Below are positions 23,471-36,600 of a stretch of DNA of 64,000 nucleotides, one piece after another (the stretch's first letter is position 1; each line of letters begins with the position of its first letter). The stretch spans positions 84,701,063 through 84,765,062 of the forward strand of contig NC_092811.1 in NCBI RefSeq assembly GCF_040954645.1, in the 5' to 3' direction. Source of the stretch: Diabrotica undecimpunctata. Taxonomy: Eukaryota > Arthropoda > Insecta > Coleoptera > Chrysomelidae. Both the position numbers and the translations under genes were made by a program. The notes under the pieces are model-generated. The model was not told where the DNA came from. It saw only the letters and a list, made by a program, of their open reading frames with translations, and ran no database searches.

Positions 23471-24278
23471 CTTAGAGTAGGGAATTCTACTCGTCAAAGG
23501 AGAGGTAACGCGTCATCTAGCCTCCAATCGAAAGTGAAGCCGATTTTAACCGGTCCGCCATTCGTTTGGTGCTCATTTTCGGATTGACACAACTCGTTTT
23601 GTTAATTATTTTTGTGCGATTTCTGAGTGAAAAGTAGCAATTTTTTTAACTCTTTAAAATGATGATGTGTTCGGCTTACGGTTGTAAAAGCACCATTGTA
23701 CCAGTGGTGTATGATTAAATTAATTTATAATGGGATTTATAAAATATATTATGGCAACTACGAAAATGAAATCAATAACATTTACTTTTTATATAAGTTT
23801 CCAACAAACGAACCGAAAAGAAGTCTGGATTGAAAATATGAAACTTAAAAAATAATTTTACGTTGAGTCCACATTAAAAATTACAGATTAAGTACAACTA
23901 GTTTGAAGTCACTGATGTGAACCTTTAAATTAAAAATGATTGTACAGTGCCATTTAATAAAATTATTAAATAGCACTGTACAGTGCCCTATTTTTAAAAA
24001 ATATTTATTTGTCTTGTTTTTCTTATTTTACATGACTTCATTATTATTTATTTTCATGGTATACTTATAATACAAAGTTATGTTTTGTTTTTGTAATCAA
24101 TGTTTTTGTGTTGACGTTTTACTAAAAGTTACACAAAAAATTTACGCTTTATATACTTTATTGTTACAGAGAAAGATACATGCAGAGTCAATTGATGTGG
24201 GATTGCTATCTCTAGTGATGAAGTCAGTGTTCAAGTGAAGAGATTAAAACTTAGGTTAGAACTGGAAGAACAAAAAAG
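23471..24278 (+). mobile_element. P-like element #2, 5' part only (copy A)
   Basis: The left TIR (AGAGTAGGGAATTCTACTCG at 23474) and the first THAP exon (ATGATGATGTGTTCGGC at 23659) are present. The element is cut at 24278 by the duplication breakpoint, inside the coiled-coil exon. The complete version is the copy at 33638. Confidence 0.85.
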
Positions 24279-24313
24279 ATATAGGTAGAAAAAAAGACGT
24301 TTTCATATTTATT

Positions 24314-27160
24314 TTAAGTACAATTTGTGACGTTTCTGGTTTGTTTAGATACTTTTGTGGCTGTCAGTCTGTTTATTCTGTCTGTTCTGTGAATTTTTTG
24401 CTGTTTATTTGTCGAATTTTTGCATTTTGAAGTTTGTTTACCTTTACTTTTATCGAAAATAAGTAATTTTCTGTGAATCTTTTCCGTTTTAGTTTTTTGT
24501 TTGCTTTCATTAACGTTATACCACTGACAAGTTTTTAAAAGTTTGATTTTTACCAAGAATTTTATAATTTTTCTTTTATGGTCTTTACAGCTTTCAAGCC
24601 AATTAGTAGTTAATAAAGAATCTTAATTTCTTCATTTGCGCCATAATCTTTGAAAAGTAACGTTAATTTGCGTTTCTGTAATAGAATTTTGTCTTTTAGC
24701 AAATCTTCCTGGCATTTAATACAATTCAAATTCTGTACAATCTTATAGTAAATATAACCAGCGACATATGTAACAGCACAAGTTTCTAAATTTTTTATAC
24801 TAGATTTGCTGGAATTTGCCGTAACCAAATTAAAATTTGGTTGTCATTATTTTCCTTTTGCTTGTCTAAAGATTTTTCTACATGAACTGTTTGGGTTTCA
24901 ATGGGCTCGTCAGATATTTCGACGCTGGTTACTTCGTGGGTTAAATCTAAATTATCAGTTTGTGTCATTTCACAATTTCCATTGTCTAAAGCAATTTTTA
25001 GTTTAATATTTGTGTTATGCTTAATGGCAATTCTTAACTGACTAACACTAGGTTTTGGATTGTAACTACCCCTATTGCGCACAATAGAGAAAAAAAATTC
25101 TAGAGGATCTTGGTACAGAAAAGATTTTAAAAGATATGACACATTATATTTTTGAAGTTCCTCCCACAAACATAAAACTGACAAAATTGTCCACTGAAAG
25201 TGTAGACAGTGAATATTATTTCTCTCTTTCTAATTTTCAAAAACTTAAATTTTTTTAAAATATTCTAAACCTGCTTTTAAGTTTTCAGTTGACTTGCTTA
25301 AAGTTGACATTGGCTTTCTGTTTGGATTACTATCACTACAATATTTGTTGTTAAGACCATCAAAAATATTTATTAATTTTCAAAAATACGGCAGTATGAG
25401 GAGCCGTTTTGGTGTGTAACTGTCCTACAGCTATTGCTGTTGATATTGCTGAGGCAAATGAGTTGGAAACAATTTGTACTGCTAACTTTACACGCATTTT
25501 TTGAAAATTATTAGGGTTTATATGAACGTCTGTTATTTTCAACAAGCATCGTGCTCTCACATTGGTTCTATCGATGTTGTATGTGTATTCAATATCTTGC
25601 CACGATATTTGTTTAGAATCGACAAAAAACTTTTTGTTAAGAAAATTATTTCTTAAACTCTTTAATAAGTGAAGTGTATCAAACACAGTGATATTTCTAT
25701 TGCAGCAAATCCTTATATGCGCCTAACAGCTTAAATAAAGCTCTATTATTCGATGCTTGATCACACACTAACACTTTTGGTATATACCCAATATTTTGTA
25801 ATTTTGAAACAACTTCAACTACAATGTTTTTTAAGTTGTAGCTATGTATTGGACCAACTGTAACAAAATAACAAATAGAAATCTTCCAGTTATGTAGCAA
25901 GCCCCGCATCATCAAAACCAGACCTGTGTTGGCAAGTTTGTTTGTTCTTCCTAACGCACCTAAATCTTAAAACCCTTCTATAATGTCATCTAATTTATTG
26001 TACTCCAATTGTTTTTTCAAAGAAATTTCATCAAACATTAACACACAAATTTTTTCCCACTCATCCATTGTCTCTGCTTTTTTCTTCAACTTGTCAATTA
26101 AGGAAGTGTTTAAACCAGTTCTTAATTTTATGACACGCAACCAAGTTTGAATTGTTTTTACTGAAGGTAATATAAAGTTAAGAGATCTAATTAAAAATTT
26201 GTAACAACTAGGAGACTTATAATAAATGGCCAGAGCTAAATCTTTTTCATTGTGAGTCCATTGTGAACGAGTTTTGTGTGAAAACTGCATGTTAACAAAA
26301 GTGTGCAGGTATTTGCTATTATTTTCTAACAGTATCTGTAACATGAATTTGGTTGCCGATTTTCTGTTTTTTGTTGTTCTTCTACAACGCTGACTGTTCT
26401 TCTGACGGCACTTCTTCTTTAAAGCATTTACTAGATACTCCAATTTTTTTACCTTCTCCGTCAATTCAGTTTTGTGGGCAAATTAATTTCAAAACTGGAA
26501 ATATCACTGAGACTACTACTTGATCTCTTAAGGCGATGGAGGTGACCTAACCATACAATCGCCACTTGTAGATCTTTCACGTTTCGTACCGCAATAAACG
26601 TATGTATACTGGTGATGTATCACCTAAAATAGGTAATCATTGAAATGTATGTGTAATTTTAATTAAAGCAAAACAAGCATCTCCATTATTTCTGGAGTGA
26701 TACTAACAACGCATTCATATTTAAAAAAATCTCTTGATTTAATTTTATAAAAAATATATAAATCACTCAATATCAACTGATTTTATACAAAATATATTTT
26801 AATAGTATTATTCTCATTGACAAAGCGCATTAGGCAAAGATAAAAATATTTCTAAAGTTGAGTATTCACCTAAATCAGTTTCTAACTGTGTAAATTTTAG
26901 AGGAACAGCATTTTTCTTAATAACTTTCTTTGGCCACTTTGGTAAATATGTTCCACTGCAAAATGATGCTGGCAAATTACCCTCTGTTTCAGGTCACTGA
27001 TATCCATTAATATAATATCAATATTCCCGCAGTTTTTTTGCCAAATTTTTGTGTGCTCTACGTCTTTCAGGGGAAATTTAAAGAAAGATATATTATTATT
27101 TGTTTCAACGTTTCTTTTAAAACATCCCGCGTAAACACACTTATGCGTAACAGAGGTCAT
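24314..27160 (-). pseudogene. P-element-like transposase #1, copy B
   Basis: Duplicate of the copy at 14052-17003 with the same block order and the same major breaks. Differences: a ~98-bp deletion near 24617 removes part of the C-terminal tail. Residue changes include NPNNFQKMRV for NPNNLKKMRV, WKISICY for WKIPICY and ATKFMLQIL for ATNVMLQIM. At the end of the THAP exon copy B keeps a T (CAGTTAGAAACTG) that copy A has lost. Neither copy is functional. Confidence 0.85.
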
Positions 27161-27408
27161 TTTATCTAAAATGTGAGTCCTTTTTTTTTATAAAATTCCG
27201 CTATAACTTGTCACAACACTTGTCACAGATAATACACCTATAGGGTAAGTTCGTCCCTGACACTACTCCTATCTCCTCGCAAGTCAGAAAGAGAATGAGA
27301 AATGTCGATACGGTTTTCGAGTAACGCCATCTAGTTGTTGATACTTCTTTCGGTTACCACGAGGTGAGCTATCTAGTGGGTGGTTTATAATCAATGATAT
27401 GGATACAA

Positions 27409-28547
27409 GGACATTAATGACTGAATTCATTTGTGATGGTGGGTGAGGGGGAATTGATTTGGGTGGGCTTTTGGTAAACAGAATGATGAAAACCTTGGGA
27501 TTGATTTTTCTTTATGAGAACGTCGAGATACGCTAGGGGTGAGTTAGTTTTTATCTCCATCGTGAACTGGAAACATATATCATTCAGATGAGTTTGAAAA
27601 CATACCAAAGTATCCTGGCCGTGGGGCCAAATGACGAAAATATCGTCAACAGATCGTAAACAACGTGTGGGTTTGAGCGTTGATGTGGATAGTGCTCGGG
27701 TCTTAAAGTCTACCATAAAGATATTGGAAATTACCGGAGAGAGTAGAGAGCCAATTAGAACATCATTTATATATCTGTAGAATTGACTTTGGAAGATGAA
27801 ATAAGTGTTAGACATGCAAGGTTTAATGATAGATAAGCGGTCTGGTTGGATACTGTATTTAGTTTCCAGATTGTTTGGGGTATCGTCTATAGGAATGTTT
27901 GTAAAGACTGAAACGATGTCAAAACTTACTAGAATGTCTGAGGGTGAGATAACGTATTGTTTAAAAAGCTCGATAAAATGAAAAGAATTTTTACGAATGA
28001 TAATTTTCGGCGAGAGATTGTAGAGTTTTGGCCAAGTATTTTGCCAATGGTTCTGTTGTACGCACCAACAATGAGACGTAGAGGAATATCGGGTTTGTGA
28101 ATTTTAGGTAGGCCATATATTCGAGGCGTTTTGCGTCAAAAAGAAAAAAAAAAGAAAGGAGGTTTTATTGATACAGCTTTTGTTGTTATTTCTAGATAGG
28201 TTGTTGGATTGTTAGAAATTGGTTTATATTATATTGGAGTATTGATGAGTTTTAAGAGTTTATTAATGTAAGAAGTTTACTTTATCGGCGGAAGAATGAC
28301 TAAGATTTTGATTTAACTCAAGTTTTTTTATGGCTTTTTTTTTGGATTGGCTAATGTTTGGAGTAGAAGTCTTTGAGTTTCTAAGAACTCTAGCGATGTT
28401 TTGTCTGGTTATGTCATCATCCTCAGGAGCTAAATTGGAGAGTGCTTCTTCAGTTTGACAGATGCTTGTCTAAATCGAAATGTGACAAACCTTTGCTAAA
28501 GCTTGAGGGGCAATGATAGAAATAGGGGTGTCAGAAAAATTGTGAAT
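27409..28547 (-). pseudogene. Penelope-like element reverse transcriptase, copy B
   Basis: Duplicate of 17265-18380 with near-identical sequence. The last frame runs a few codons further here (TITNEFSH) because of a base change near 27427. A short A-rich expansion is present near 28140. Confidence 0.82.
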
Positions 28548-28636
28548 CATTGTGGTGAGTTTCAAAGATGTACTTTTGTGCTTTAGTTTTCTACATCTTT
28601 TTGACCGGTATTTCATTTTTTTAGTCGCTGCAGATA

Positions 28637-30202
28637 ACCGCCATCAACTTAAATGCATTTTTTCAACATACTCTTCCATCGACTCTATTTTTAATTCCTC
28701 TCCTATAACCTTGTTTCTTACCAGATATCTAATAGTTATTCCCTGTACCCGTACAAATCTGGAAATACGAGTTTAATACCAAATCATCGTCCTATAACAG
28801 TATTGCCTTCTCTTTCAAAAATCTTGGAAAAAATTATGTAGGTACAATAAACTGTATACTCGTGTTTCAAAAACTTTAATTGAAGAACATGGTTTCATAA
28901 ACAAAAAATCAACTCAAACAAATCTGTGCATTCTCATTCACTATATTGCTTCATCCATGCATTATTCTCAAGTTGATGTTATCTTTACTGATTCAGCAAA
29001 AGCCTTTGATAGAGTAAATCATTCAGTACTATTAAAATAACTGAGGTCATATGTACTTTCTGACAAACTTATAAAATTTCATTGAATCTTACCGTACCAA
29101 CCGTACTAATGTAGTCAAGTTTGGGAGCTGCTACTCGGACACTTTTATAACCAGGTCAGGTGTACCTCAAGGTACACCTTACCTGGGGTCCTTGGGCCTT
29201 TACTTTTGGTTATGTATCACCGATTATATAAAATTTGCCAAGTTTCTTCTATTTGCAGACGATTTAAAATTATTTCTTTCAATAAAAAATGAACATGACT
29301 GTATTAATTTACTATAAGATATTCAAGGTATATCCACATTCTGTAAAAATAATGATTTGGACTTAAATGAATCAAAATGTAAACTATTGACTTTTTCTAG
29401 AAAGCGAGAAATCATAAGAACAGATTATTTTATTAACGAAGTAAAACTTGAAAGGCTAACAAAAATCAGAGATCTAGGGGTGTTATTCACTAGCACATTC
29501 TCCTTTAATGAGCACATTCTCAAACTAACTAATGATTGTTATAGATAGTTAGGCTTTATCCTAAGATCCAGTAAATAATTTTATTGTGACACTACAATTA
29601 AGCTTTTTAATGTATATGCGAGGTCAAAACTCGAGTATCGTTGTACCATATGGAGTCCCTCCACCATATCACATAGTGATATGATAGAGAGGATTCAGAT
29701 GAAATTTTTAAGGTCTTTATATCTGAAGAAATTTGGGATTTATCCTCTTAAGGTTTCCTATAACTTGCAGAGAACGCTTTTTGACACTGTGTTATTGAGC
29801 GAAAGACGTAGAAATGCCCAAATCATTTTCATATTTAATATAGTTTATCAAATCATAGATTCTCCTACGATTCTTTCATTTATAAATTTTAATGTACCAG
29901 ACCAAAGACTTAGATGTAGACACACTTTATTTAAAATAACTCCAGAATACGCAAGCTCCCCCATGCTTAATGGGAATGAACGATTTTATCGTGAGTGAAG
30001 ACCTTGACCTATATAATATAAAAAAAAGAGTACTATGTTACATAAACTGTGATACCCTTATTTATTGTTTTAAAGTGTATTTATTTTGTTGTATTATATA
30101 AATTGTATGTTCTTATTTCTTTTTATTGACCAACTATATGTTTATAATTGGCATCATTGCTGTAAATGTGCAGTATAAATAAATAAGTAAATACATAAAT
30201 AA
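28637..30202 (+). pseudogene. Jockey-clade non-LTR reverse transcriptase fragment, copy B
   Basis: Duplicate of 18470-20035 at a constant +10,167 offset. The same stops and the same AAAT-rich tail are present; the predicted protein segments are identical to copy A. Confidence 0.88.
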
Positions 30203-30347
30203 ATTTCGTTAATTTTGATTTCAAAATATTTGTATAAAATAAAATAAAATAAATAAAACATTTAATGTACACAAATGTTTCATTTTAAATACGAATTAAT
30301 CAATCCTTGAAAATACCCCAAAGATACGCCGCTGGCCACTACCTTCT

Positions 30348-31282
30348 GGGTCCTGATTCTAATTGAGATTTAGACTCAAAACATGTCGAAATTAATATGG
30401 CGACGTCGAAATGCGACTTTGCGAACCTTGTGGATTTCAGCTGAACTAACCAAACGACGTCACTAGTTTTCGACTTATCGAAATTAATTTCAACCACAAG
30501 AAAGTGGTTGAAATTTCATTTCGAGTCGAAATTAATCTGACATGACTGACTGGACTGGGAGAAGTGAACTTAGGTTCAGTTTAAGTAGGCGGTGTTTTGA
30601 TCCTTGCAAGGAAAACTGAGGCAAAAAGTATCAATATGGCTGTGTTTTACGGACATTTGCTAGTTTTGGAGGAATTAGAGAGGTTAGATATCCGAGGTTC
30701 ATAACGGAGGATAAGAAGAATGTTACGGGATACTCAAAATTCTTTTTCACTAAGTGATGCTCAATTTAGGCAGCAATTCCGGCTTAATAAACAAGCTGCA
30801 AATTATTTAATAAGGGTATTAGAACCATATTTGGAAGAAGGTGTTTATGCCTCTAGGATACCCAAAATGTTTAGGGTTAGTATTACTAAGCTGCAGTAAA
30901 TTTAAAAATTTATTAGAATATAACCACTAAGTCAAATCTTAGTCGTTATAACTTAAGGATCTCCCACATCGCCTTTTTTTTCTTGCCATCTTTTCTTTCA
31001 ATTCAAAATATAATTGAGAATGGACAATATTTATGATTTAACAACTCAAACAAGAAAAAAAAGACGTTCACGTAACGTAAACAAAACAAACATTCAACAA
31101 GCGTAGTCGTAGTGCAGCCAATAAACAACAGGGCCAACCCAAATTTTCAGCAGTGTCAAAATGATAAAGTAAATATCCCCAGTTTTAACTACAATCGAAA
31201 TGAATGAGAATCGCTAGCGATTGCGACTGTCATGGCGTAGTCGCTTTTAAATTTCGACATCGAAATGAAATAGAATCGCTCC
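30348..31282 (+). mobile_element. PIF/Harbinger derivative, copy B
   Basis: Duplicate of 20181-21115. It differs by single bases (ATTTAGACTC for ATTTCGACTC near 30368; AATTTATTAG for AATATATTAG near 30908). Confidence 0.78.
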
Positions 31283-31301
31283 ACTGGTGACAGTTTGGCT
31301 T

Positions 31302-31349
31302 CATGGTACAATGAATACACATGTGTATTCATTCATTCATTGTACCATG
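31302..31349. mobile_element. 48-bp palindromic mini-insertion with 9-bp TSD, copy B
   Basis: Identical duplicate of 21135-21182. TSD GTTTGGCTT at 31293-31301 and 31350-31358. Confidence 0.88.
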
Positions 31350-31512
31350 GTTTGGCTTCACTTTGAGCGATACGGTTACGCGTCCTCTCTCTTTCCTTGT
31401 CTAAGATAAAAACATCCGAACACAGCCAAACCGAAATATTTTGTCCCATGGTTGACATTTGCTGTTGCGGCTATATTCAATATTCAGCTTGAAGCCACAG
31501 TATGGTCACAGT

Positions 31513-33582
31513 CATGGTACAATGAATACACAAGGTATGATATTGCGCATGACATTTGACAGCTGGCCCAGGAGTGTGACGTAGTTAAGATCGCCTAAAC
31601 CACCTCGAACCCATTATTACAGCTTAACGTACACATTAATTTTGAAATTATGGTTAAAAAGTGATCTAATTTTTTTTTAAATGTTTTGTTTTGGTTATAA
31701 TTGAATAAAAAATATATTTTCAGTAGCGTAAAACCTTTACTTCTCCTAGAGATTCAGGCAAAATATTTATTTTTGTTTTCATACATATACTAATAATATA
31801 AGTACTCTTTTTGTATGCAAATCCCTTGAAATTTAAAAATTTTCTGCAGAGGAAATACTGTGAATAGGTAAATAGTAGTAGATTTGCTTATTCTTATTCA
31901 CTGTCACTCACTTCCAAGCAGTTTTACTGAAATAAAAACAAAATAGTGTACAATAGAGAAAAATCTGTTTTACAATTCAATATGGTATTTTAGATGAGTT
32001 ATAAGGAAATTTAGTAAAATAAAAAATATACACATTACTATAACCTACCGATTATTATATGCAAAATTTACTTATCAAACAATATAATAATATGAAAATA
32101 AGACACAAATTAGTTCAAACGCAAAACACAATAAATATCGACTTCAGACGACTTTACACCGGCAAGACAGAAAGCTTGTATAAAAACAAAAGTTATTGCA
32201 AACTGCAAATTGTTAAGACTATTGCAAATTGCAAGTTATGAGATAATAAATATATTTTAAAGTATCTCAATACTGACTGAGTCATCTATTTTATAATAGA
32301 AAAATAATTTAGATATATGCTTATATATGTGTCTTTATACAAATGGTGTTTAGTTACTATTTATTTATACTGTATAGTATTTTTTTGTAAAACTGAAAGT
32401 TTTTATTTGCCATTGTATATCTGGTTTTGTACCTTTTTCAAAGTACGCTGTGTAATTGCTTGTTGCAATAGTGACAATGAAGATAAAATTTTTAGGTTTC
32501 ATACATTTCCTAAAGATAGCGTGACCAGAAAACTGTGGATTATATCTTGTTGTAGATAGGATAATTTTAATTGTAATACTGCAAGAATTTGTTATACACA
32601 TTTTAAAACTGAAGATTACCAAAGAAATCTACAACAGGAACTTTTAAATTACGTTTCTAAAAAGGGTCTAAAACTCAAACCTGAGGCAGTACCTAGTCTT
32701 TATTTGCCTAAATCAACATCGGCTACCCTTTTAACCAACCAAAAGAAACGCGTACAAGGAGGCGAACACAGAGAGTCCAAAAAGTATGTTGAGCAGCTTC
32801 TTACTACTTCTAGGTCAACGACGTAAGTCTAAATCTTTATTTTTATTAATTATTAGTCATGAAACCTTAATGGTTTTTTCATATCGATTTGTTAGGTAAG
32901 AAATTAGCCTCAGCCTGCTATGCAATTTGCAATAAGAACTGTTTCGGAGGAAATCAATTTAGCATCTTCCAAAATAACATATTTTTCTTTGTTAAATGAT
33001 GTTATCATTATTAAAATATACAATGTTATCATTATTATAAACAATACCAAGATAATTTTATGTGTGAATATTACAAAAATGTCATTTTAAATGTTATGCA
33101 ATATTGTGTGCCCCCACTACACTCATATTCGATGGCCAGCTAGCTCATTCGATATAAATAAAGTTGACTTTGTCATTATTTATTTTGATTTTGTGTTTAG
33201 TTCAGTAGGTATATATACGTACAAATTTTGTGTACCTTCATTACCACTTTTCTGTATCTTTTTAAACATCTGAAATATCGAACTCTGGAGTATAAGTTAA
33301 TTAACCTGTACCTACGTGTAATAAAAGATAATTAAAACTTGTCTTATAAAGGATATCTATGTTTTATAAAGGATAAATATTATAATAACATAATTTTATC
33401 ATCTCTTTATAATTACTATAATTAAATTAGCCAAATTATATAAAAAAACTTAAAATTAAAAGTCTTTCCTATACAACTATATTCAAATGTTGCGGGAATA
33501 AGCGATCTTGACTACGTCATGCGCGAAAGCGAACCGATTTTGGAACATTATGTATCATACCTTGTGTATTCATTGTACCATG
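31513..33582. mobile_element. 2,070-bp THAP-encoding DNA transposon, copy B
   Basis: Duplicate of 21346-23415 with the same TIRs and the same 9-bp TSD (GGTCACAGT at 31504-31512 and 33583-33591). A few base changes are present (for example AAATTTTTAGG for AAATCTTTAGG near 32490). Confidence 0.87.
32443..32827 (+). pseudogene. THAP domain exon of the 2,070-bp element, copy B
   Basis: Duplicate of 22276-22660 with the same stop in the middle of the domain. Confidence 0.75.
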
Positions 33583-33637
33583 GGTCACAGTATAGTTTTG
33601 GTATTTATACTGTGGTATGGTGTATATTGCTTAAAAA

Positions 33638-36600
33638 CTTAGAGTAGGGAATTCTACTCGTCAAAGGAGAGGTAACGCGTCATCTAGCCTCCAATCGAAA
33701 GTGAAGCCGATTTTAACCGGTCCGCCATTCGTTTGGTGCTCATTTTCGGATTGACACAACTCGTTTTGTTAATTATTTTTGTGCGATTTCTGAGTGAAAA
33801 GTAGCAATTTTTTTAACTCTTTAAAATGATGATGTGTTCGGCTTACGGTTGTAAAAGCACCATTGTACCAGTGGTGTATGATTAAATTAATTTATAATGG
33901 GATTTATAAAATATATTATGGCAACTACGAAAATGAAATCAATAACATTTACTTTTTATATAAGTTTCCAACAAACGAACCGAAAAGAAGTCTGGATTGA
34001 AAATATGAAACTTAAAAAATAATTTTACGTTGAGTCCACATTAAAAATTACAGATTAAGTACAACTAGTTTGAAGTCACTGATGTGAACCTTTAAATTAA
34101 AAATGATTGTACAGTGCCATTTAATAAAATTATTAAATAGCACTGTACAGTGCCCTATTTTTAAAAAATATTTATTTGTCTTGTTTTTCTTATTTTACAT
34201 GACTTCATTATTATTTATTTTCATGGTATACTTATAATACAAAGTTATGTTTTGTTTTTGTAATCAATGTTTTTGTGTTGACGTTTTACTAAAAGTTACA
34301 CAAAAAATTTACGCTTTATATACTTTATTGTTACAGAGAAAGAGACATGCAGAGTCAATTGATGTGGGATTGCTATCTCTAGTGATGAAGTCAGTGTTCA
34401 AGTGAAGAGATTAAAACTTAGGTTAGAACTGGAAGAACAAAAAAGTGCGGTTAAGTCCCAGAAAATCAGAATTATGTCACAAAAATTAAGAAGAATGAAG
34501 AAAAAGATATTATCTATAAAACGTCTGATAAAAGAGTTACAATCAAAAAATTTGTTGTTAGAGGAACATTCAATTTTATTTGAAAACATGTACTAAAACT
34601 ATATGTAAAGAACTGGCAAGACGGAAAATATGCAAAAAAATGAAATATTCTTCTACATTGAGACAATTTGCGATAACCTCAAATTTTTTTCTCCAAAGGG
34701 GTATATTTATGTAAGGGAAAAATTTCAAACTTGTCTTCTACATCTTTCAACAATATCCAAATGGTTCAGAAATGTTAACGGAGAACCTGGGTTCACAAAA
34801 GAATCTCTTGAGTCACAAAGTCCTCTCTTGCTATCTCTTATAATGGACGAAAGGTCAATACGTAAAAATGTAGAATTGGATGGGACAAAATTTCACGGGT
34901 ATGTAGATTTTGGAAACGATTTGCAAAATGATAGCAATGACAAAACCAAAGATGCTTTTGTTTTTATGGCGAATTGTGTTAATGGAAGCTAGAAAATTCC
35001 AATTGGGTATTTTTTTATAAACGGGTTAAATGTGACACAAAAAGCTAATCTTGTCAATCAATGTCTGCAGTTGATCGAAACAGAAACAGGGGCTACGTAA
35101 CATCATTTTGACGGGTCAACAGCAAATGTTGCAATGACGCATATTCTGGGATGCAGCCGGAAATTAGCCAATATAAACCCCTTTTTTTCAATACATTATA
35201 AAAAATATTTCATATTTTACGACATTTGTCATATGATTAAATTAATAGGAACACTTTTGGAGATAAACGTCATACAATAATCGATGAAGATAGAAATTAA
35301 ATAAATTGGAATTATATAGAATATCTTTAAGAGTTACAAGAACACGAGGGTTTACATTTGGCTAATAAACTTCGTAAAAATCACGTTAAGTTTTTTAATC
35401 AAAAAATGAAAGTGCGTCTAGCGGTTCAACTTTTAAGTGCGTCTGTTGCCGACTCTCTTTCTTATTGTTTAAATGAATTAAAGTTAAAGGAATTTTCCGG
35501 CTGTGAAGCTACTATAAAATTTATACAAATTACAGTTTTTGATATTTTAAACAGTCGTTCAATAAGAGCAAAACATTTTAAGAGAGTATTATGTGATAGC
35601 ATTATAGATAAAAAGAAAAAAAGTTTGTACAAGAGGCGATTACGTACTTCTCAAATCTTAAATTTGATAATGGACAATTAGTAACCGATTTGGGATAAAA
35701 AACTGGATTTTTGGGACCTATCGTCTCTTTAAAAAGTGGTCTTGGGTTCTACGAGGACAAAAATTATTACATTACCTTCCTTTGTACAAAGTTAGTCAAA
35801 ATCATGTTGAACTTTTTTTTTCTAGTATAAGATCAAAAGGGGAATGGAATAATAATCCGACTGTAAGACAATTCACTGCTGCTTATAAGAGGTTGTTAGT
35901 GCGTAGTGAAATTCGATCTGGTGGTTTAGGAAATTGTGTTCCATTGGACGATATTTCTATTTTAAGTGGTTCAAGTCGATTTAAAAAACCTGATTTGAAT
36001 ATTTGTTCACCTGAAGCTCGATTATTAGAAACATTTTATGAACAATATTTACAAGCTATTTGGAGCGAACATGACTACATAATGAATTCGACTGTAATTA
36101 GCGAGTGTTCCATTCAAATAATTACTTACATAGCAGGTTTTGTAGCCCGAAAATTGCAAAGTACAATAAAATGTGTAGATGCATTGTCTGGAAGCAAATT
36201 AAATTATTTAAACTCATTAATTACAAAAAAAAAATCAAGGAGGATTACCATATCCATCCAAAGACGTGATTGCAATTTGCAAAACATCGGAACATTTTTT
36301 AAGAACAAACGAGCAAAATTTGGGAAAACCCAATTTTATCTCTATTCTAAAAAATAAAGGCATGCTCAACTGCGTTCAATTTGAACAATATTTTTGCAAT
36401 CTACAAGAACATATTTTAAGGTGTGCTTCAAATCATATATATTTTTTAATTGAAGCAATAGTGGATAAATAAACATAAGATTACATTTTATAACAAAAAA
36501 AAAACAAAATGAATTTGATAATGTTATTCGAAATAAATATAACAAATGAATACTGTTTATTGGACAATAAATCAATAATTCAAAAAGTTGTTTGCTTCTA

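Larger units (their letters stand above)
14013..24278. repeat. tandem duplication, copy A (~10.26 kb)
   Basis: Everything from AAAGATATAGGTAGAAAAAAAG at 14013 onward is repeated in the same order and orientation starting at 24275. The right breakpoint falls inside an exon of a P-like transposase: the sequence GGAAGAACAAAAAAG is followed by ATATAGG at 24279 in copy A but by TGCGGTT in copy B. The four bases AAAG are shared at the breakpoint. Confidence 0.95.
24275..34445. repeat. tandem duplication, copy B (~10.17 kb)
   Basis: It is collinear with copy A. It lacks about 98 bp (A positions ~14356-14454 are missing at 24617) and has a few small indels around 26,500-26,750. From about 18,400 (A) / 28,570 (B) to the end, the offset is a constant 10,167 bp with only a handful of substitutions. 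The left third differs clearly more often. Confidence 0.95.

Noticed and set aside
14013..34445. The 10-kb duplication as two LTR-like or composite transposon ends
   Set aside because: The copies are adjacent with no unique DNA between them, and the breakpoints lie inside unrelated sequences with only AAAG shared.
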